A stretch of DNA of 64,000 bases, from assembly GCA_902564535.1 (NCBI GenBank), contig CACFBG010000002.1, positions 1 through 64,000 on the forward strand. The letters run 5' to 3'. This stretch comes from an uncultured Prochlorococcus sp. GTDB taxonomy: Bacteria; Cyanobacteriota; Cyanobacteriia; PCC-6307; Cyanobiaceae. Shown here one piece after another: positions 34,550 to 43,524 of the stretch. The position numbers and the translations under genes were made by a program. Under the pieces are notes generated by a model. The model did no database searches. It saw nothing but the letters and a program-made list of their open reading frames with translations, and had not been told where the DNA came from. Positions within the stretch are counted from its first letter, which is position 1; each line of letters opens with the position of its first letter.

Positions 34550-34948
34550 ATGATTGTTCACGTGCTTCTTTATGAGGCTGGTAGCGAGAATGAGGGGATA
34601 CACTCCATAGAATTAAATGGAAATACTATTGTTCTCATGTTTGAGAATAAAGATGATGCTGAAAGGTATTGTGGACTTTTGGAGGCTCAAGATTTTCCGA
34701 CTCCATCTGTAGAACGAATAGAACGAACCGAAATTGAAAACTTTTGCTCAGAAGCAGGATATGAGCCAAGGTTTGTAGAAGAAGGTTTTGTTCCAATGAC
34801 CAAGGAAGATAGATTACTCCTTGCGCCACCAGAAGCATGCAAGGATGTTTCTCATTGGGATACATCCAAGGATCCTAAAGACAATAATAACAATTCACAG
34901 AATAATGAAATCGAAGATTTTAGAAAAAGGTTAGAGAATTTATTATGA
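34550..34948 (+). CDS. DUF3110 family protein
   Basis: A 132-residue protein of the cyanobacterial DUF3110 family. The conserved part is MIVHVLLYEAGSENEGIHSIEL, VLMFENKDDAERYCGLLEAQDFPTPSVERI and AGYEPRFVEEGFVPM. It looks like a ferredoxin-like alpha/beta fold; this is inferred from strand-helix alternation. The last third is a low-complexity Asn/Asp-rich linker (DPKDNNNNSQNNEIEDF). Function is unknown. It overlaps the start of murQ by 4 bases (ATGA), so the two are translationally coupled. Confidence 0.82.
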   Translation: MIVHVLLYEAGSENEGIHSIELNGNTIVLMFENKDDAERYCGLLEAQDFPTPSVERIERTEIENFCSEAGYEPRFVEEGFVPMTKEDRLLLAPPEACKDVSHWDTSKDPKDNNNNSQNNEIEDFRKRLENLL

Positions 34949-35904
34949 ATAAAATAACCATTGATTATAACATTGAGGATCATAATTATTCGAACAATTA
35001 TGATAGAGGAAATCTCCTGACTGAAAAAAATAATAGTAATTCTGAAGAATTAGATATATTAAATACGAATGATTTAGTAAAATTATTTACACAAGAAGAT
35101 TTAAAACCACAAAAAGCTATTTTTAATTCTCAGTTAGAGATAACAAGAGCTGTTGACGAAATTACTTTAAGATTGGATAGAGGAGGAAAATTATTTTATA
35201 TTGGTGCAGGTACTTCAGGAAGATTAGGTGTATTAGATGCTTCTGAATGCCCACCTACATTTTGTACAAATCCTGAATTAGTTCAAGGTATTATAGCGGG
35301 CGGTTATGAATCTCTCTATAAAAGTTCTGAATCAATAGAGGATAATAATTTGATTTCTATTCATGATCTCAAAAATAGAAATTTTAGTTCCAATGATTGT
35401 CTTATTGGAATAACTGCAGGTGGAACTACACCTTATGTTTTGTCCGCTCTTAAATATTCTCAATCTATAGGATCATTATCAATTGCAATAGCTTGTGTAC
35501 CCACTCAAGAAGCCTTTATCCCATGCGATATCGATATAAGATTAATAACTGGCCCTGAAATTATAACTGGTTCAACAAGATTAAAAGCAGGAACAGCTAC
35601 AAAAATGGCATTAAATATTATATCTTCATGTGTAATGATAAAGTTAGGTAAAGTCTATAAGAATAGAATGGTAGATTTATCCGCAACTAATGATAAATTA
35701 ATAGATAGATCAATTAGAATCTTGAATGATTTAACAGGCCTAAATAGATCATCATGTAGAGATTTGCTAAGGATTACAGATGGCTCTGTTAAGGTAGCTT
35801 TACTAGTGTCTTTCGCAAATATAAAAAAAGAAGATGCAAAAAAAATATTATCAGAAAATGGTGGGAATCTAAGGAAATCACTTGAATCTCTAGGATTAAA
35901 TTAG
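34945..35904 (+). CDS. murQ: N-acetylmuramic acid 6-phosphate etherase
   Basis: A 319-residue MurQ, which cleaves the lactyl ether of MurNAc 6-phosphate to give GlcNAc 6-phosphate during peptidoglycan recycling. The SIS domain is clear: FYIGAGTSGRLGVLDASECPPTF, with the catalytic Glu in SECPP, then GITAGGTTPYVL and ATKMALNIISSCVMIKLG. The C-terminal UBA-like helical part ends SENGGNLRKSLESLG. An Asn-rich N-terminal extension of about 20-30 residues precedes the usual start. No MurNAc kinase or transporter is adjacent. It overlaps DUF3110 by 4 bases. Confidence 0.94.
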   Translation: MNKITIDYNIEDHNYSNNYDRGNLLTEKNNSNSEELDILNTNDLVKLFTQEDLKPQKAIFNSQLEITRAVDEITLRLDRGGKLFYIGAGTSGRLGVLDASECPPTFCTNPELVQGIIAGGYESLYKSSESIEDNNLISIHDLKNRNFSSNDCLIGITAGGTTPYVLSALKYSQSIGSLSIAIACVPTQEAFIPCDIDIRLITGPEIITGSTRLKAGTATKMALNIISSCVMIKLGKVYKNRMVDLSATNDKLIDRSIRILNDLTGLNRSSCRDLLRITDGSVKVALLVSFANIKKEDAKKILSENGGNLRKSLESLGLN

Positions 35905-35998
35905 ATTTCATCTTAAAATAATTTTATAAGGAAATAACAATAAATTCAACTATTTTAATTAGAATAAACTAATATAAAAATAATTCACTATTTTTTTT

Positions 35999-36439
35999 AT
36001 GACAAAAGCAATTATGCAGACTGATGAAGGATCATTAGAAATAAATTTATTTGACAATGAAGCCCCTAGAACTGTAGCAAATTTTGTGAAACTAGCGAAT
36101 GAAGGTTTTTATGATGGACTTTCTTTTCATAGGGTAATCAATGGATTTATGGCTCAAGGAGGATGCCCAAATACTAGGGAAGGCGCAAATGGTATGCCTG
36201 GGACTGGTGGCCCTGGATATACAATCGATTGTGAAATAAACTCCAACAAACATTTACCTGGTTCTCTTTCAATGGCTCATGCAGGAAAAAATACTGGAGG
36301 AAGTCAGTTTTTTATTGTCCATGAATCACAACCACATTTAGATGGAGTCCATACTGTCTTTGGAAATACAAGCAATATGGAAGTCGTTCTAGCCATAAAA
36401 AATGGAACAAAGATTAATAAAGTTACTATAGAAGATTAA
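35999..36439 (+). CDS. Peptidyl-prolyl cis-trans isomerase, cyclophilin type
   Basis: A 146-residue cytoplasmic cyclophilin. The catalytic and binding segments are complete: [21 protein letters not shown] with the active-site Arg, [47 protein letters not shown]. The protein begins [19 protein letters not shown] without a signal peptide. It catalyses proline isomerisation during protein folding. It converges with ribBA, leaving 8 bases between stop codons. Confidence 0.95.
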   Translation: MTKAIMQTDEGSLEINLFDNEAPRTVANFVKLANEGFYDGLSFHRVINGFMAQGGCPNTREGANGMPGTGGPGYTIDCEINSNKHLPGSLSMAHAGKNTGGSQFFIVHESQPHLDGVHTVFGNTSNMEVVLAIKNGTKINKVTIED

Positions 36440-36447
36440 TATTTGCT

Positions 36448-38097
36448 CTATCTCCAAATATATAAAAAAGGAATTTTACCTTTATTTATTATTGTACTTA
36501 TTGATTTTATATTTGACCTAAATTTATTGTATTCATAATACTTACTTTCTAAATTAATTGAAGGGTGAAAAGCCTGTTCAATAGATTTTGATCTTAAAAT
36601 GCCGAAAGAGTAAACATTTCCAACTTTAGTTAGTTGACTTAATATATATATTAAGTAATCATTTTGATCTTCTTTATTTTTAGAATTATGTTTAATAACC
36701 CATGCATAACTAGGCTTTTCCAGCAAAGCTAAGACCCTAGATGAATTAGTTTCTAAGCAGTCATTATCAAATGATTGCTTTATTTCATTAATTATATCTT
36801 TAATTTCATTATTTTTATCTTCGTTACTTGTATGTATAAAGATAACAGTAAATGATTTATCTAATAAATAATTACTATTATCGGTTTCGTCAAACATATG
36901 CCCTAATTTGTCTCTTTTAACAGCTAAATATGCTGCGTTATGATCACCTGGACAAATAACAAGGGGAACCCTATTGATTACCTTTAATCCATATCCGCCA
37001 AGCCCAGCTATTTTTCTCGGATTGTTAGTTAATAAATTTAATTTATGTATTCCTAGATCAGTTAATATCTGTGCACCAACACCGTAATTTCTCAAATCAG
37101 CAGGGAAGCCCAATTTTTCATTAGCTTCTACTGTATCTAAACCTCCATCCTGAAGATTGTAGGCTTTAAGTTTATTAATTAGTCCTATACCCCTACCCTC
37201 TTGTCTTAAATAGACGACTACCCCTTCTCCTTCTTGCTCAATTCTTGATAATGCAGCTTCTAATTGAGGCCTACAATCACATCTAAGAGAACCAAAAGCA
37301 TCTCCTGTTAAACATTCAGAATGCATCCTAACTAGAACTGGTTGATTGAAATTATTTGGATCTCCCTTTATTAGCGCTACATGTTCTGATCCATCTAATT
37401 CATTTTTGTAACCTATAGCTTTAAAACCACCAAATAGACTAGGCAAGTTGGCTGATGCTTTGCGATAAACAAATCTTTCGTTGCCAAGTCGATAATGAAT
37501 TAAATCAGCGATACTTATGAATTTTAAATTCCATTCTTTTGAGTATTTATATAATTCAGGCAATCTTGCCATAGAGCCATCAACATTTTGGATTTCACAA
37601 ATGACTCCTGCTGGAGATAGCCCCGATAGTTGAGCAAGATCAACTGCCGCTTCAGTGTGACCAGCTCTTTTTAAGACTCCTCCCTTTCTTGCTCTTAATG
37701 GAAAGATATGACCTGGTCTTCTCAAATCTAAGGGCGTTGTGTTGCTATGAAGAGCTACTTGGATAGTTTTGGCGCGATCCTCAGCTGAGATTCCAGTTGT
37801 AACTCCATGCTCTGGTCCTGCATCAATACTTACAGTAAAAGCTGTTTGATTTGCATCTGTATTTCTGTCAACCATTAAAGGTAAATCCAAGTAATCCAGT
37901 CTTTCTCCTTCCATTGCAAGGCAAATTAGTCCTCTAGCTTCCGTCGCCATAAAATTAATTTGCTCCGGCGTAGCAAATTGTGCAGCGCATATTAGATCTC
38001 CTTCATTTTCTCTTGTCTCATCATCAACAACAACAACACATTCGCCATTCCTTATGGCTGCTAATGCATCTGGAATATCATCAAAGGTAATAGTCAC
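36448..38097 (-). CDS. ribBA: RibBA: DHBP synthase / GTP cyclohydrolase II
   Basis: A 549-residue bifunctional riboflavin enzyme. Residues 1 to about 205 are 3,4-dihydroxy-2-butanone 4-phosphate synthase ([11 protein letters not shown] at 25-35, [25 protein letters not shown] at 126-150). Residues about 207-400 are GTP cyclohydrolase II, with zinc ligands Cys262, Cys273 and Cys275 ([16 protein letters not shown]), the catalytic [11 protein letters not shown] and [11 protein letters not shown]. Both active sites look intact. A C-terminal extension of about 145 residues beyond residue 405 is characteristic of several cyanobacterial RibBA proteins and has no function I know. No FMN riboswitch is seen in the 89 bases upstream. 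Confidence 0.95.
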   Translation of the reverse strand: MTITFDDIPDALAAIRNGECVVVVDDETRENEGDLICAAQFATPEQINFMATEARGLICLAMEGERLDYLDLPLMVDRNTDANQTAFTVSIDAGPEHGVTTGISAEDRAKTIQVALHSNTTPLDLRRPGHIFPLRARKGGVLKRAGHTEAAVDLAQLSGLSPAGVICEIQNVDGSMARLPELYKYSKEWNLKFISIADLIHYRLGNERFVYRKASANLPSLFGGFKAIGYKNELDGSEHVALIKGDPNNFNQPVLVRMHSECLTGDAFGSLRCDCRPQLEAALSRIEQEGEGVVVYLRQEGRGIGLINKLKAYNLQDGGLDTVEANEKLGFPADLRNYGVGAQILTDLGIHKLNLLTNNPRKIAGLGGYGLKVINRVPLVICPGDHNAAYLAVKRDKLGHMFDETDNSNYLLDKSFTVIFIHTSNEDKNNEIKDIINEIKQSFDNDCLETNSSRVLALLEKPSYAWVIKHNSKNKEDQNDYLIYILSQLTKVGNVYSFGILRSKSIEQAFHPSINLESKYYEYNKFRSNIKSISTIINKGKIPFLYIWR

Positions 38098-38186
38098 GAA
38101 CTTGTTGAGTAAAGAACATCTTAGTCTTTTAATGATTAGCGAGTGTTAACACATTATCGACACAGCTAGGATGATTAGTAATAAAT

Positions 38187-39296
38187 ATGTCAATGGAAAC
38201 AACAAACTCACAAATTACTACTCGAATGTCTTCAAATTCACCCAGGGTTGCCGTTGTTGGAGCTAGTGGATACGGGGGCATGCAGATTGTTAGACTCCTT
38301 TTGGATCATCCTTTCTTTAGAATAACTTTTCTAGGAGGAGATAAAAGTGCTGGAAGTAAATGGAATGAACTTTTCCCATTCCTTTTACTTAACGACGATA
38401 TAGAGATTAATAAGCCTGATATTGATCTCATAGCAAAAACATCAGATTTTGTTGTTCTTAGTCTTCCTAATGGTATAGCTTCTTCTTTAGTTCCAAATCT
38501 TCTCGATAGAAATTTAAGAATTGTAGATTTATCTGCTGATTATAGATATAGGTCACTCGAAAAATGGGCATCTTCATATGCCATTGAAGCTAGAAAATTA
38601 TCAAGGGATGATAATGATCTTTGTAAGGAAGCCATTTATGGTTTACCAGAATGGAATCAAAAACATATATCACAAGGTAAATTAATAGCAGCACCTGGTT
38701 GTTTCCCTACTGCAAGCTTATTAGCTTTATTACCTTTTATAAATCAAGGATTAATAGATTATGAGGGCATAATCATTGACGCTAAAACAGGTACTTCAGG
38801 AGGTGGTCGTATTGCTAAAGAACATCTTCTTTTATCAGAAGCATCAGAAGGAATATCACCTTATGGAGTTATCGGTCATAGACATACTACAGAAATAGAA
38901 CAACAATTAAGTGAAGTTGCTAGATCAACTATAAAGGTACAATTTACACCTCATTTAGTCCCCATGGCTAGAGGCTTATTGGTAACATCTTATGCAAGAT
39001 TAAGAGATCCAGGCTTAACAGCGGAGGATTGTACAACTGTTCTTGAGGCAATATATAAAGACCAACCATTTATTCAAATATTACCTGTCGGTACATACCC
39101 TTCCACGAAATGGAGTCGATACACTAATAAAGCATTTTTGTCGGTCCAGGTAGATAAAAGGACCTCAAGAATTGTTATTATGTCTGCGATTGACAACCTT
39201 TTTAAGGGTCAAGCAGCACAGGCAATTCAATGTCTAAATTTGATGGGAGGTTATGATCAACAATTGGCTTTACCTTTAACTAGTTATTACCCATAG
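38187..39296 (+). CDS. argC: N-acetyl-gamma-glutamyl-phosphate reductase
   Basis: A 369-residue ArgC, the NADPH-dependent third step of arginine synthesis. The nucleotide-binding start is VAVVGASGYGGMQIVRLLLDHP. The catalytic Cys172 is in AAPGCFPTASLLAL, and the active-site His is in GVIGHRHTTEIEQQL. The end segment SAIDNLFKGQAAQAIQCLNLM is diagnostic. A Ser/Thr-rich lead of about 18 residues precedes the first strand; internal Met residues at 3 and 14 are alternative starts. It diverges from ribBA and converges with purN (3 bases between stops). Confidence 0.96.
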   Translation: MSMETTNSQITTRMSSNSPRVAVVGASGYGGMQIVRLLLDHPFFRITFLGGDKSAGSKWNELFPFLLLNDDIEINKPDIDLIAKTSDFVVLSLPNGIASSLVPNLLDRNLRIVDLSADYRYRSLEKWASSYAIEARKLSRDDNDLCKEAIYGLPEWNQKHISQGKLIAAPGCFPTASLLALLPFINQGLIDYEGIIIDAKTGTSGGGRIAKEHLLLSEASEGISPYGVIGHRHTTEIEQQLSEVARSTIKVQFTPHLVPMARGLLVTSYARLRDPGLTAEDCTTVLEAIYKDQPFIQILPVGTYPSTKWSRYTNKAFLSVQVDKRTSRIVIMSAIDNLFKGQAAQAIQCLNLMGGYDQQLALPLTSYYP

Positions 39297-39299
39297 AAA

Positions 39300-39968
39300 T
39301 CAAATATTACGCCATTCTTTACCTGCTAAATTTATACTTAATGGTAAAATTAGATGTTCATAATACCTTACCTTTTCTCTAATATCATTGTAAGAATCGT
39401 TAGCTAAAATAGGTATAGCAGCTTGAGCTATAATTTTCCCTGAATCTAATTCAAGACTAACAAAATGTGTAGTACAACCTGTTATTAGAGATTTATTATC
39501 TATTGCTTGTTTAATTGCATTATTACCTTTAAAACTTGGTAATATGGAGGGATGTAAATTAATAATTCTTCCAGGATATGTTTTTATTAGAACGTTGGTT
39601 ACAATCCTCATCCAACCTGCCATAATTATTCCTTCAACTTGAGCTAATTCAAATTCTCTTATTAATGCATAATCAAAGTCTTCTCTTGTCGAAAAATTTT
39701 TGTGATCTAAAACTTTAAAGGGTATATTTAATTTTTTAGCTTTTTGGATAGCACCACTATTATAATTATTGACAATAAGTAATTTTATAACGGCATCTAG
39801 TTCAAAATTGTTGATTGATTTAGCTATCGCTTCAAAATTAGTACCTTCACCAGAAGCTAATATTCCAATTTCAAGTGGAGGTTTGAATGTATACGTAATA
39901 TTTTGATCTGGAGAAATAATTCCTTGCCGTTTAATAATTAATTCATCAGATGTGTTTTTGTCATACAT
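39300..39968 (-). CDS. purN: Phosphoribosylglycinamide formyltransferase
   Basis: A 222-residue GAR transformylase of purine synthesis, using 10-formyl-tetrahydrofolate. The protein has a 30-residue lead, then LEIGILASGEGTNFEAIAKSI (substrate loop), GWMRIVTNVLIKTYPGRIINLHPSILPSFKGNNA with the catalytic Asn and His of the NLHPS motif, and GCTTHFVSLELDSGKIIAQAAIPI with the catalytic Asp. Note that the usual His-Ala in FKGxHA is here KGNNA, a substitution in a well-conserved region. It converges with argC. Confidence 0.93.
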   Translation of the reverse strand: MYDKNTSDELIIKRQGIISPDQNITYTFKPPLEIGILASGEGTNFEAIAKSINNFELDAVIKLLIVNNYNSGAIQKAKKLNIPFKVLDHKNFSTREDFDYALIREFELAQVEGIIMAGWMRIVTNVLIKTYPGRIINLHPSILPSFKGNNAIKQAIDNKSLITGCTTHFVSLELDSGKIIAQAAIPILANDSYNDIREKVRYYEHLILPLSINLAGKEWRNI

Positions 39969-40055
39969 AACTAATTTTAAATTAAAATGTAAAAGAGAAC
40001 AATTAAAGATATTTTTTTGTATTATAGCTAAAATGAATTACATTGTATAAAGCCA

Positions 40056-41762
40056 TTGATTGATATAAACGATTTTGTTGAAGTCAGCATAGATTTGACT
40101 AAAGCTAAAAATCAATTGATATTTGTCACATTCCAGTTCAATCCCAAGTCCCTTAATCAACAGCTTGAACTACCTAATTGGACTCCTGGCTCTTATACAA
40201 TAAGAGATCATTCCCAATATTTATATGATTTAGAAGTATTTAGTGAGGGTGAATTTATTAAGCCTAAGAGAAAAACAACAAATAACTGGGAGATAAATCT
40301 AAATAATCTAAAACCTATTTTTATAACTTACAAAGTAATAGCTAATGATTTAACGGTTAGAACAAGCTATATTGATAGCAATTTTGCATCAATATGCCTT
40401 TCGTCAATCATTTTATGTGTAAGGGAAAAAAGAAATATAAAGCATAAATTATTTATAAAAGTACCAGATAAATGGAAATATTTTATACCTTTACTTAATA
40501 ATAAAGGTATCTATGCAAATAATTATGATGACTTAATAGATGCACCACTTCATGCTGGTAATTTAAAAGTGGAAAAAATCAAGGTTTTAAATTATAAGCA
40601 TGATATTATTCTTTTAGATTCTCCTATACAAAATTGGAATAAATTTATTTATAACGATATAATAAAAGTATTAGAAACAACATGTTCAATTGTAAATGAG
40701 GAACCCCCTTCTAAGAATAATTATCAATTAGTTATTTTACTCTTAAAAAATAAATACGGTGGGTTAGAACATAATAATTCATGTGTTATCCAATATTGCT
40801 GGAAGAAATTAATAAGTAAGGATGGTTATCGTAAGTTTCTTCAACTAATTGGGCATGAATATTTTCACCAATGGAATGTTAGAAGGTTAAGACCTATAGA
40901 GCATAAAATTTACAATTATAATAAACCAATACTAACTGAAAACTTATGGTTTGCAGAAGGTTTAACAAGTTATTTCGAATTATTTATTCCTTATAAAGCT
41001 GGTATAACAGACTTCCCTTCACTTTTAATTGATTTGTCACGATTAATTAATAAATACCTAAATACTGAAGGGCGTTATAAGCAAAGTCTTTCCGAAAGCT
41101 CTCAAGAAGCATGGATAAAATTATATAAACCCAATCAATACTCTCATAATAATCAAATAAGTTATTATTTATTAGGAGCACTTACTTGTCTATGCCTAGA
41201 TATTTCATTAAGGGAAGAAAAATCTTCATTATCATCTATATTTAGGATTCTTTGGAATGATAAAAGTTTAATACAAAGAGGATATGAACGTCAAGATATA
41301 ATTAAAGTTATTAGTTCAGTAAGTGTAGATATTAGCTTAAATTTAAACAAATGGTTAGATCATCCAGGTTCTTTAAAAATTGAAGACTATTTAAAGAAAT
41401 TAGGTATAAATTTAAAATTTAGAGTTATAACAAATAAATTCAGTGGATTATATATAGTCTCAAAACAAAATTCATTAAATGTTGATAGAGTAGCTAATAA
41501 TAGTTCAGCAATGAGATCTGGTATTATTCCAGGTGATATAATTATAGCTATTAACAATTATATAATTAATAACCACAATGATATAGAAGATATAATTGAA
41601 AATTCCGAATCATGTAAAATTACTTTCAACCGAAATGGTCGTTTAATGGAAACAATTTTATTACGAGATGAAGAAAACTTATTGGAATATTATCTTGAAG
41701 ATGAGGATAAAGCTACTGACTCACAACTGAATTTAAGAGAAGAATGGTTGAATATAAATTAA
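40056..41762 (+). CDS. M61-family metallopeptidase with PDZ domain
   Basis: A 568-residue M61 (glycyl aminopeptidase-type) protease. The N-terminal beta domain begins LELPNWTPGSYTIRDHSQYLYDL, the family signature. The gluzincin zinc site HEYFH is at about 267-271 followed by QW, with the third ligand Glu in WFAEGLTSYFE near 301. A PDZ domain is at about 475-545 (NNSSAMRSGIIPGDIIIAINNY). No signal peptide is present, so it is cytoplasmic. The start is TTG (40056). The AT-rich coding composition is high in Asn, Ile and Lys. Confidence 0.92.
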   Translation: MIDINDFVEVSIDLTKAKNQLIFVTFQFNPKSLNQQLELPNWTPGSYTIRDHSQYLYDLEVFSEGEFIKPKRKTTNNWEINLNNLKPIFITYKVIANDLTVRTSYIDSNFASICLSSIILCVREKRNIKHKLFIKVPDKWKYFIPLLNNKGIYANNYDDLIDAPLHAGNLKVEKIKVLNYKHDIILLDSPIQNWNKFIYNDIIKVLETTCSIVNEEPPSKNNYQLVILLLKNKYGGLEHNNSCVIQYCWKKLISKDGYRKFLQLIGHEYFHQWNVRRLRPIEHKIYNYNKPILTENLWFAEGLTSYFELFIPYKAGITDFPSLLIDLSRLINKYLNTEGRYKQSLSESSQEAWIKLYKPNQYSHNNQISYYLLGALTCLCLDISLREEKSSLSSIFRILWNDKSLIQRGYERQDIIKVISSVSVDISLNLNKWLDHPGSLKIEDYLKKLGINLKFRVITNKFSGLYIVSKQNSLNVDRVANNSSAMRSGIIPGDIIIAINNYIINNHNDIEDIIENSESCKITFNRNGRLMETILLRDEENLLEYYLEDEDKATDSQLNLREEWLNIN

Positions 41763-41923
41763 TTTTTTTTCTTTTACCTATATATATATTTATATATATC
41801 AAAAAGTCCAAAGAAGGCCTATACTGAATCAGGGTAATTTTTATCCATCAAAGCAAACCCTGCAATATTTCCATTAGTTTTTATCTTTAATCACTTTTTA
41901 TAGATTTTCTAAATTTTTTAGTA

Positions 41924-43522
41924 ATGAACACTACGTCACTTAATACGAATAAAATTGATTCAAGTTGGAATCGTTTTTGTGATTTGTTATGGCACAGTGA
42001 TGAGCTGGGGATCTGGTTGGATATCAGTAAAATGAAAATATCAAATACTGATATAAAGGAATTAGAGCCAAATTTTAAATTAGCTTTTAAAGCAATAGAG
42101 AATCTTGAATCAGGATCAATAGCAAATATTGATGAATCAAGGCAGGTAGGCCATTATTGGTTGAGAAATGAAAAATTGGCGCCAAGTGAATTAATCAAAA
42201 ATAATCTAAAGAAAGAAAAAGAAAAAATAAGTGAATTTTCAAGGAAAATACTTAATGGTTCTATTCATAACGAAGATAATCAACCCTTTAAAAATGTTTT
42301 ATGGATAGGAATAGGAGGCAGTAGTTTAGGACCAATTTTGCTCATAAATTCATTAAAAAAAAATAATATTGGTTTGAATTTCTTTTTCATGGATAATGTA
42401 GATCCTACAGGAATAAATGATACTATAGATTTAATAAAAAATGAATTAAAAAGAACTTTAGTAGTAGTTGTGAGTAAATCAGGAGGTACATTAGAACCTA
42501 GAATATGTATGGAGCAAGTGAGACTAAAACTTGAAAATTCAGGATTAAAATGGAATAAACAGGCAATAGCAATCACAATGAAAGGTAGTAAACTAGATAA
42601 TCAAGCTAAAAATGAAAATTGGCTAGAAAGATTTGACTTGCCAGACTGGGTAGGAGGAAGAACAAGTATAACTAGTTCAGTTGGGTTGCTTCCAGCAGCA
42701 TTAATGGGTTGTGATATTGATAGATTTCTTGAAGGAGCATCTTTAATGGATACTTCAACAAGAAATAAAGAGCTCCGAGATAATCCAGCAGCATTATTGG
42801 CAGCCTCTTGGTACGTGAGTGGAAATGCTAAAGGATTAAAAGATATGGTTATTCTTCCTTATAAAGATAGATTAGAGGTTTTTAGTAAGTATTTACAACA
42901 ACTTGTAATGGAATCACTAGGTAAAAAAAATGACCGTAAAGGAGGAATAGTTAACCAAGGTTTATCAGTTTATGGTAACAAAGGCTCTACTGATCAACAC
43001 GCTTATATTCAACAATTGAGGGATGGTTTAGATAATTTCTTTGCAGTTTTTATTGAGATTATTAAAGATAATCATAATTTAAATATCAATGAATTAATGA
43101 ATCCCGCTGATTATTTATCTGGCTTCTTACAGGGTACTAGAAAAGCATTAACTGGAGCTAATAAAGAAAGTATTACAATCTCATTGGTTGACTTAAATGA
43201 GTTTTCTCTGGGATCTCTAATTGCTCTTTTTGAAAGAACAGTAGGGTTATATGCTGAATTAATTAATGTAAACGCATATGATCAACCTGGAGTTGAAGCG
43301 GGAAAAATAGCTGCTGCTGAAGTAATTAAAAAACAAGATCTTATAATGAATATTTTAACTGGTGACTCCGAATATGATATAGCTAATATTAGTGAGAAAC
43401 TTAGTAAAAACTCTGAGGAAGAAATATACTGGATTATCAGATCTTTATCTATTAATAATTTAATAGATATAGTTGAAGGAAATTGGTCAAAACCTAAATC
43501 ACTTAAATTTAAATTAAAATAA
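41924..43522 (+). CDS. pgi: Glucose-6-phosphate isomerase
   Basis: A 532-residue phosphoglucose isomerase, interconverting glucose 6-phosphate and fructose 6-phosphate. SIS-domain segments are WIGIGGSSLGPILL and VVVSKSGGTLEPRICME. The PGI-type active-site regions GGRTSITSSVGLLPAALMG, NQGLSVYGNKGSTDQHAYIQQLRDG (with the catalytic His) and VNAYDQPGVEAGK near the C-terminus are complete. This is the standard bacterial PGI of cyanobacteria. The preceding 161-base gap is very AT-rich and holds nothing clear. It converges with leuS, 2 bases between stops. Confidence 0.96.
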   Translation: MNTTSLNTNKIDSSWNRFCDLLWHSDELGIWLDISKMKISNTDIKELEPNFKLAFKAIENLESGSIANIDESRQVGHYWLRNEKLAPSELIKNNLKKEKEKISEFSRKILNGSIHNEDNQPFKNVLWIGIGGSSLGPILLINSLKKNNIGLNFFFMDNVDPTGINDTIDLIKNELKRTLVVVVSKSGGTLEPRICMEQVRLKLENSGLKWNKQAIAITMKGSKLDNQAKNENWLERFDLPDWVGGRTSITSSVGLLPAALMGCDIDRFLEGASLMDTSTRNKELRDNPAALLAASWYVSGNAKGLKDMVILPYKDRLEVFSKYLQQLVMESLGKKNDRKGGIVNQGLSVYGNKGSTDQHAYIQQLRDGLDNFFAVFIEIIKDNHNLNINELMNPADYLSGFLQGTRKALTGANKESITISLVDLNEFSLGSLIALFERTVGLYAELINVNAYDQPGVEAGKIAAAEVIKKQDLIMNILTGDSEYDIANISEKLSKNSEEEIYWIIRSLSINNLIDIVEGNWSKPKSLKFKLK

Positions 43523-43524
43523 TA

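Noticed and set aside
41763-41923. AT microsatellite (TATATATATTTATATATAT) as a regulatory element
   Set aside because: Simple AT repeats are common in such AT-rich intergenic DNA; nothing ties this one to function.
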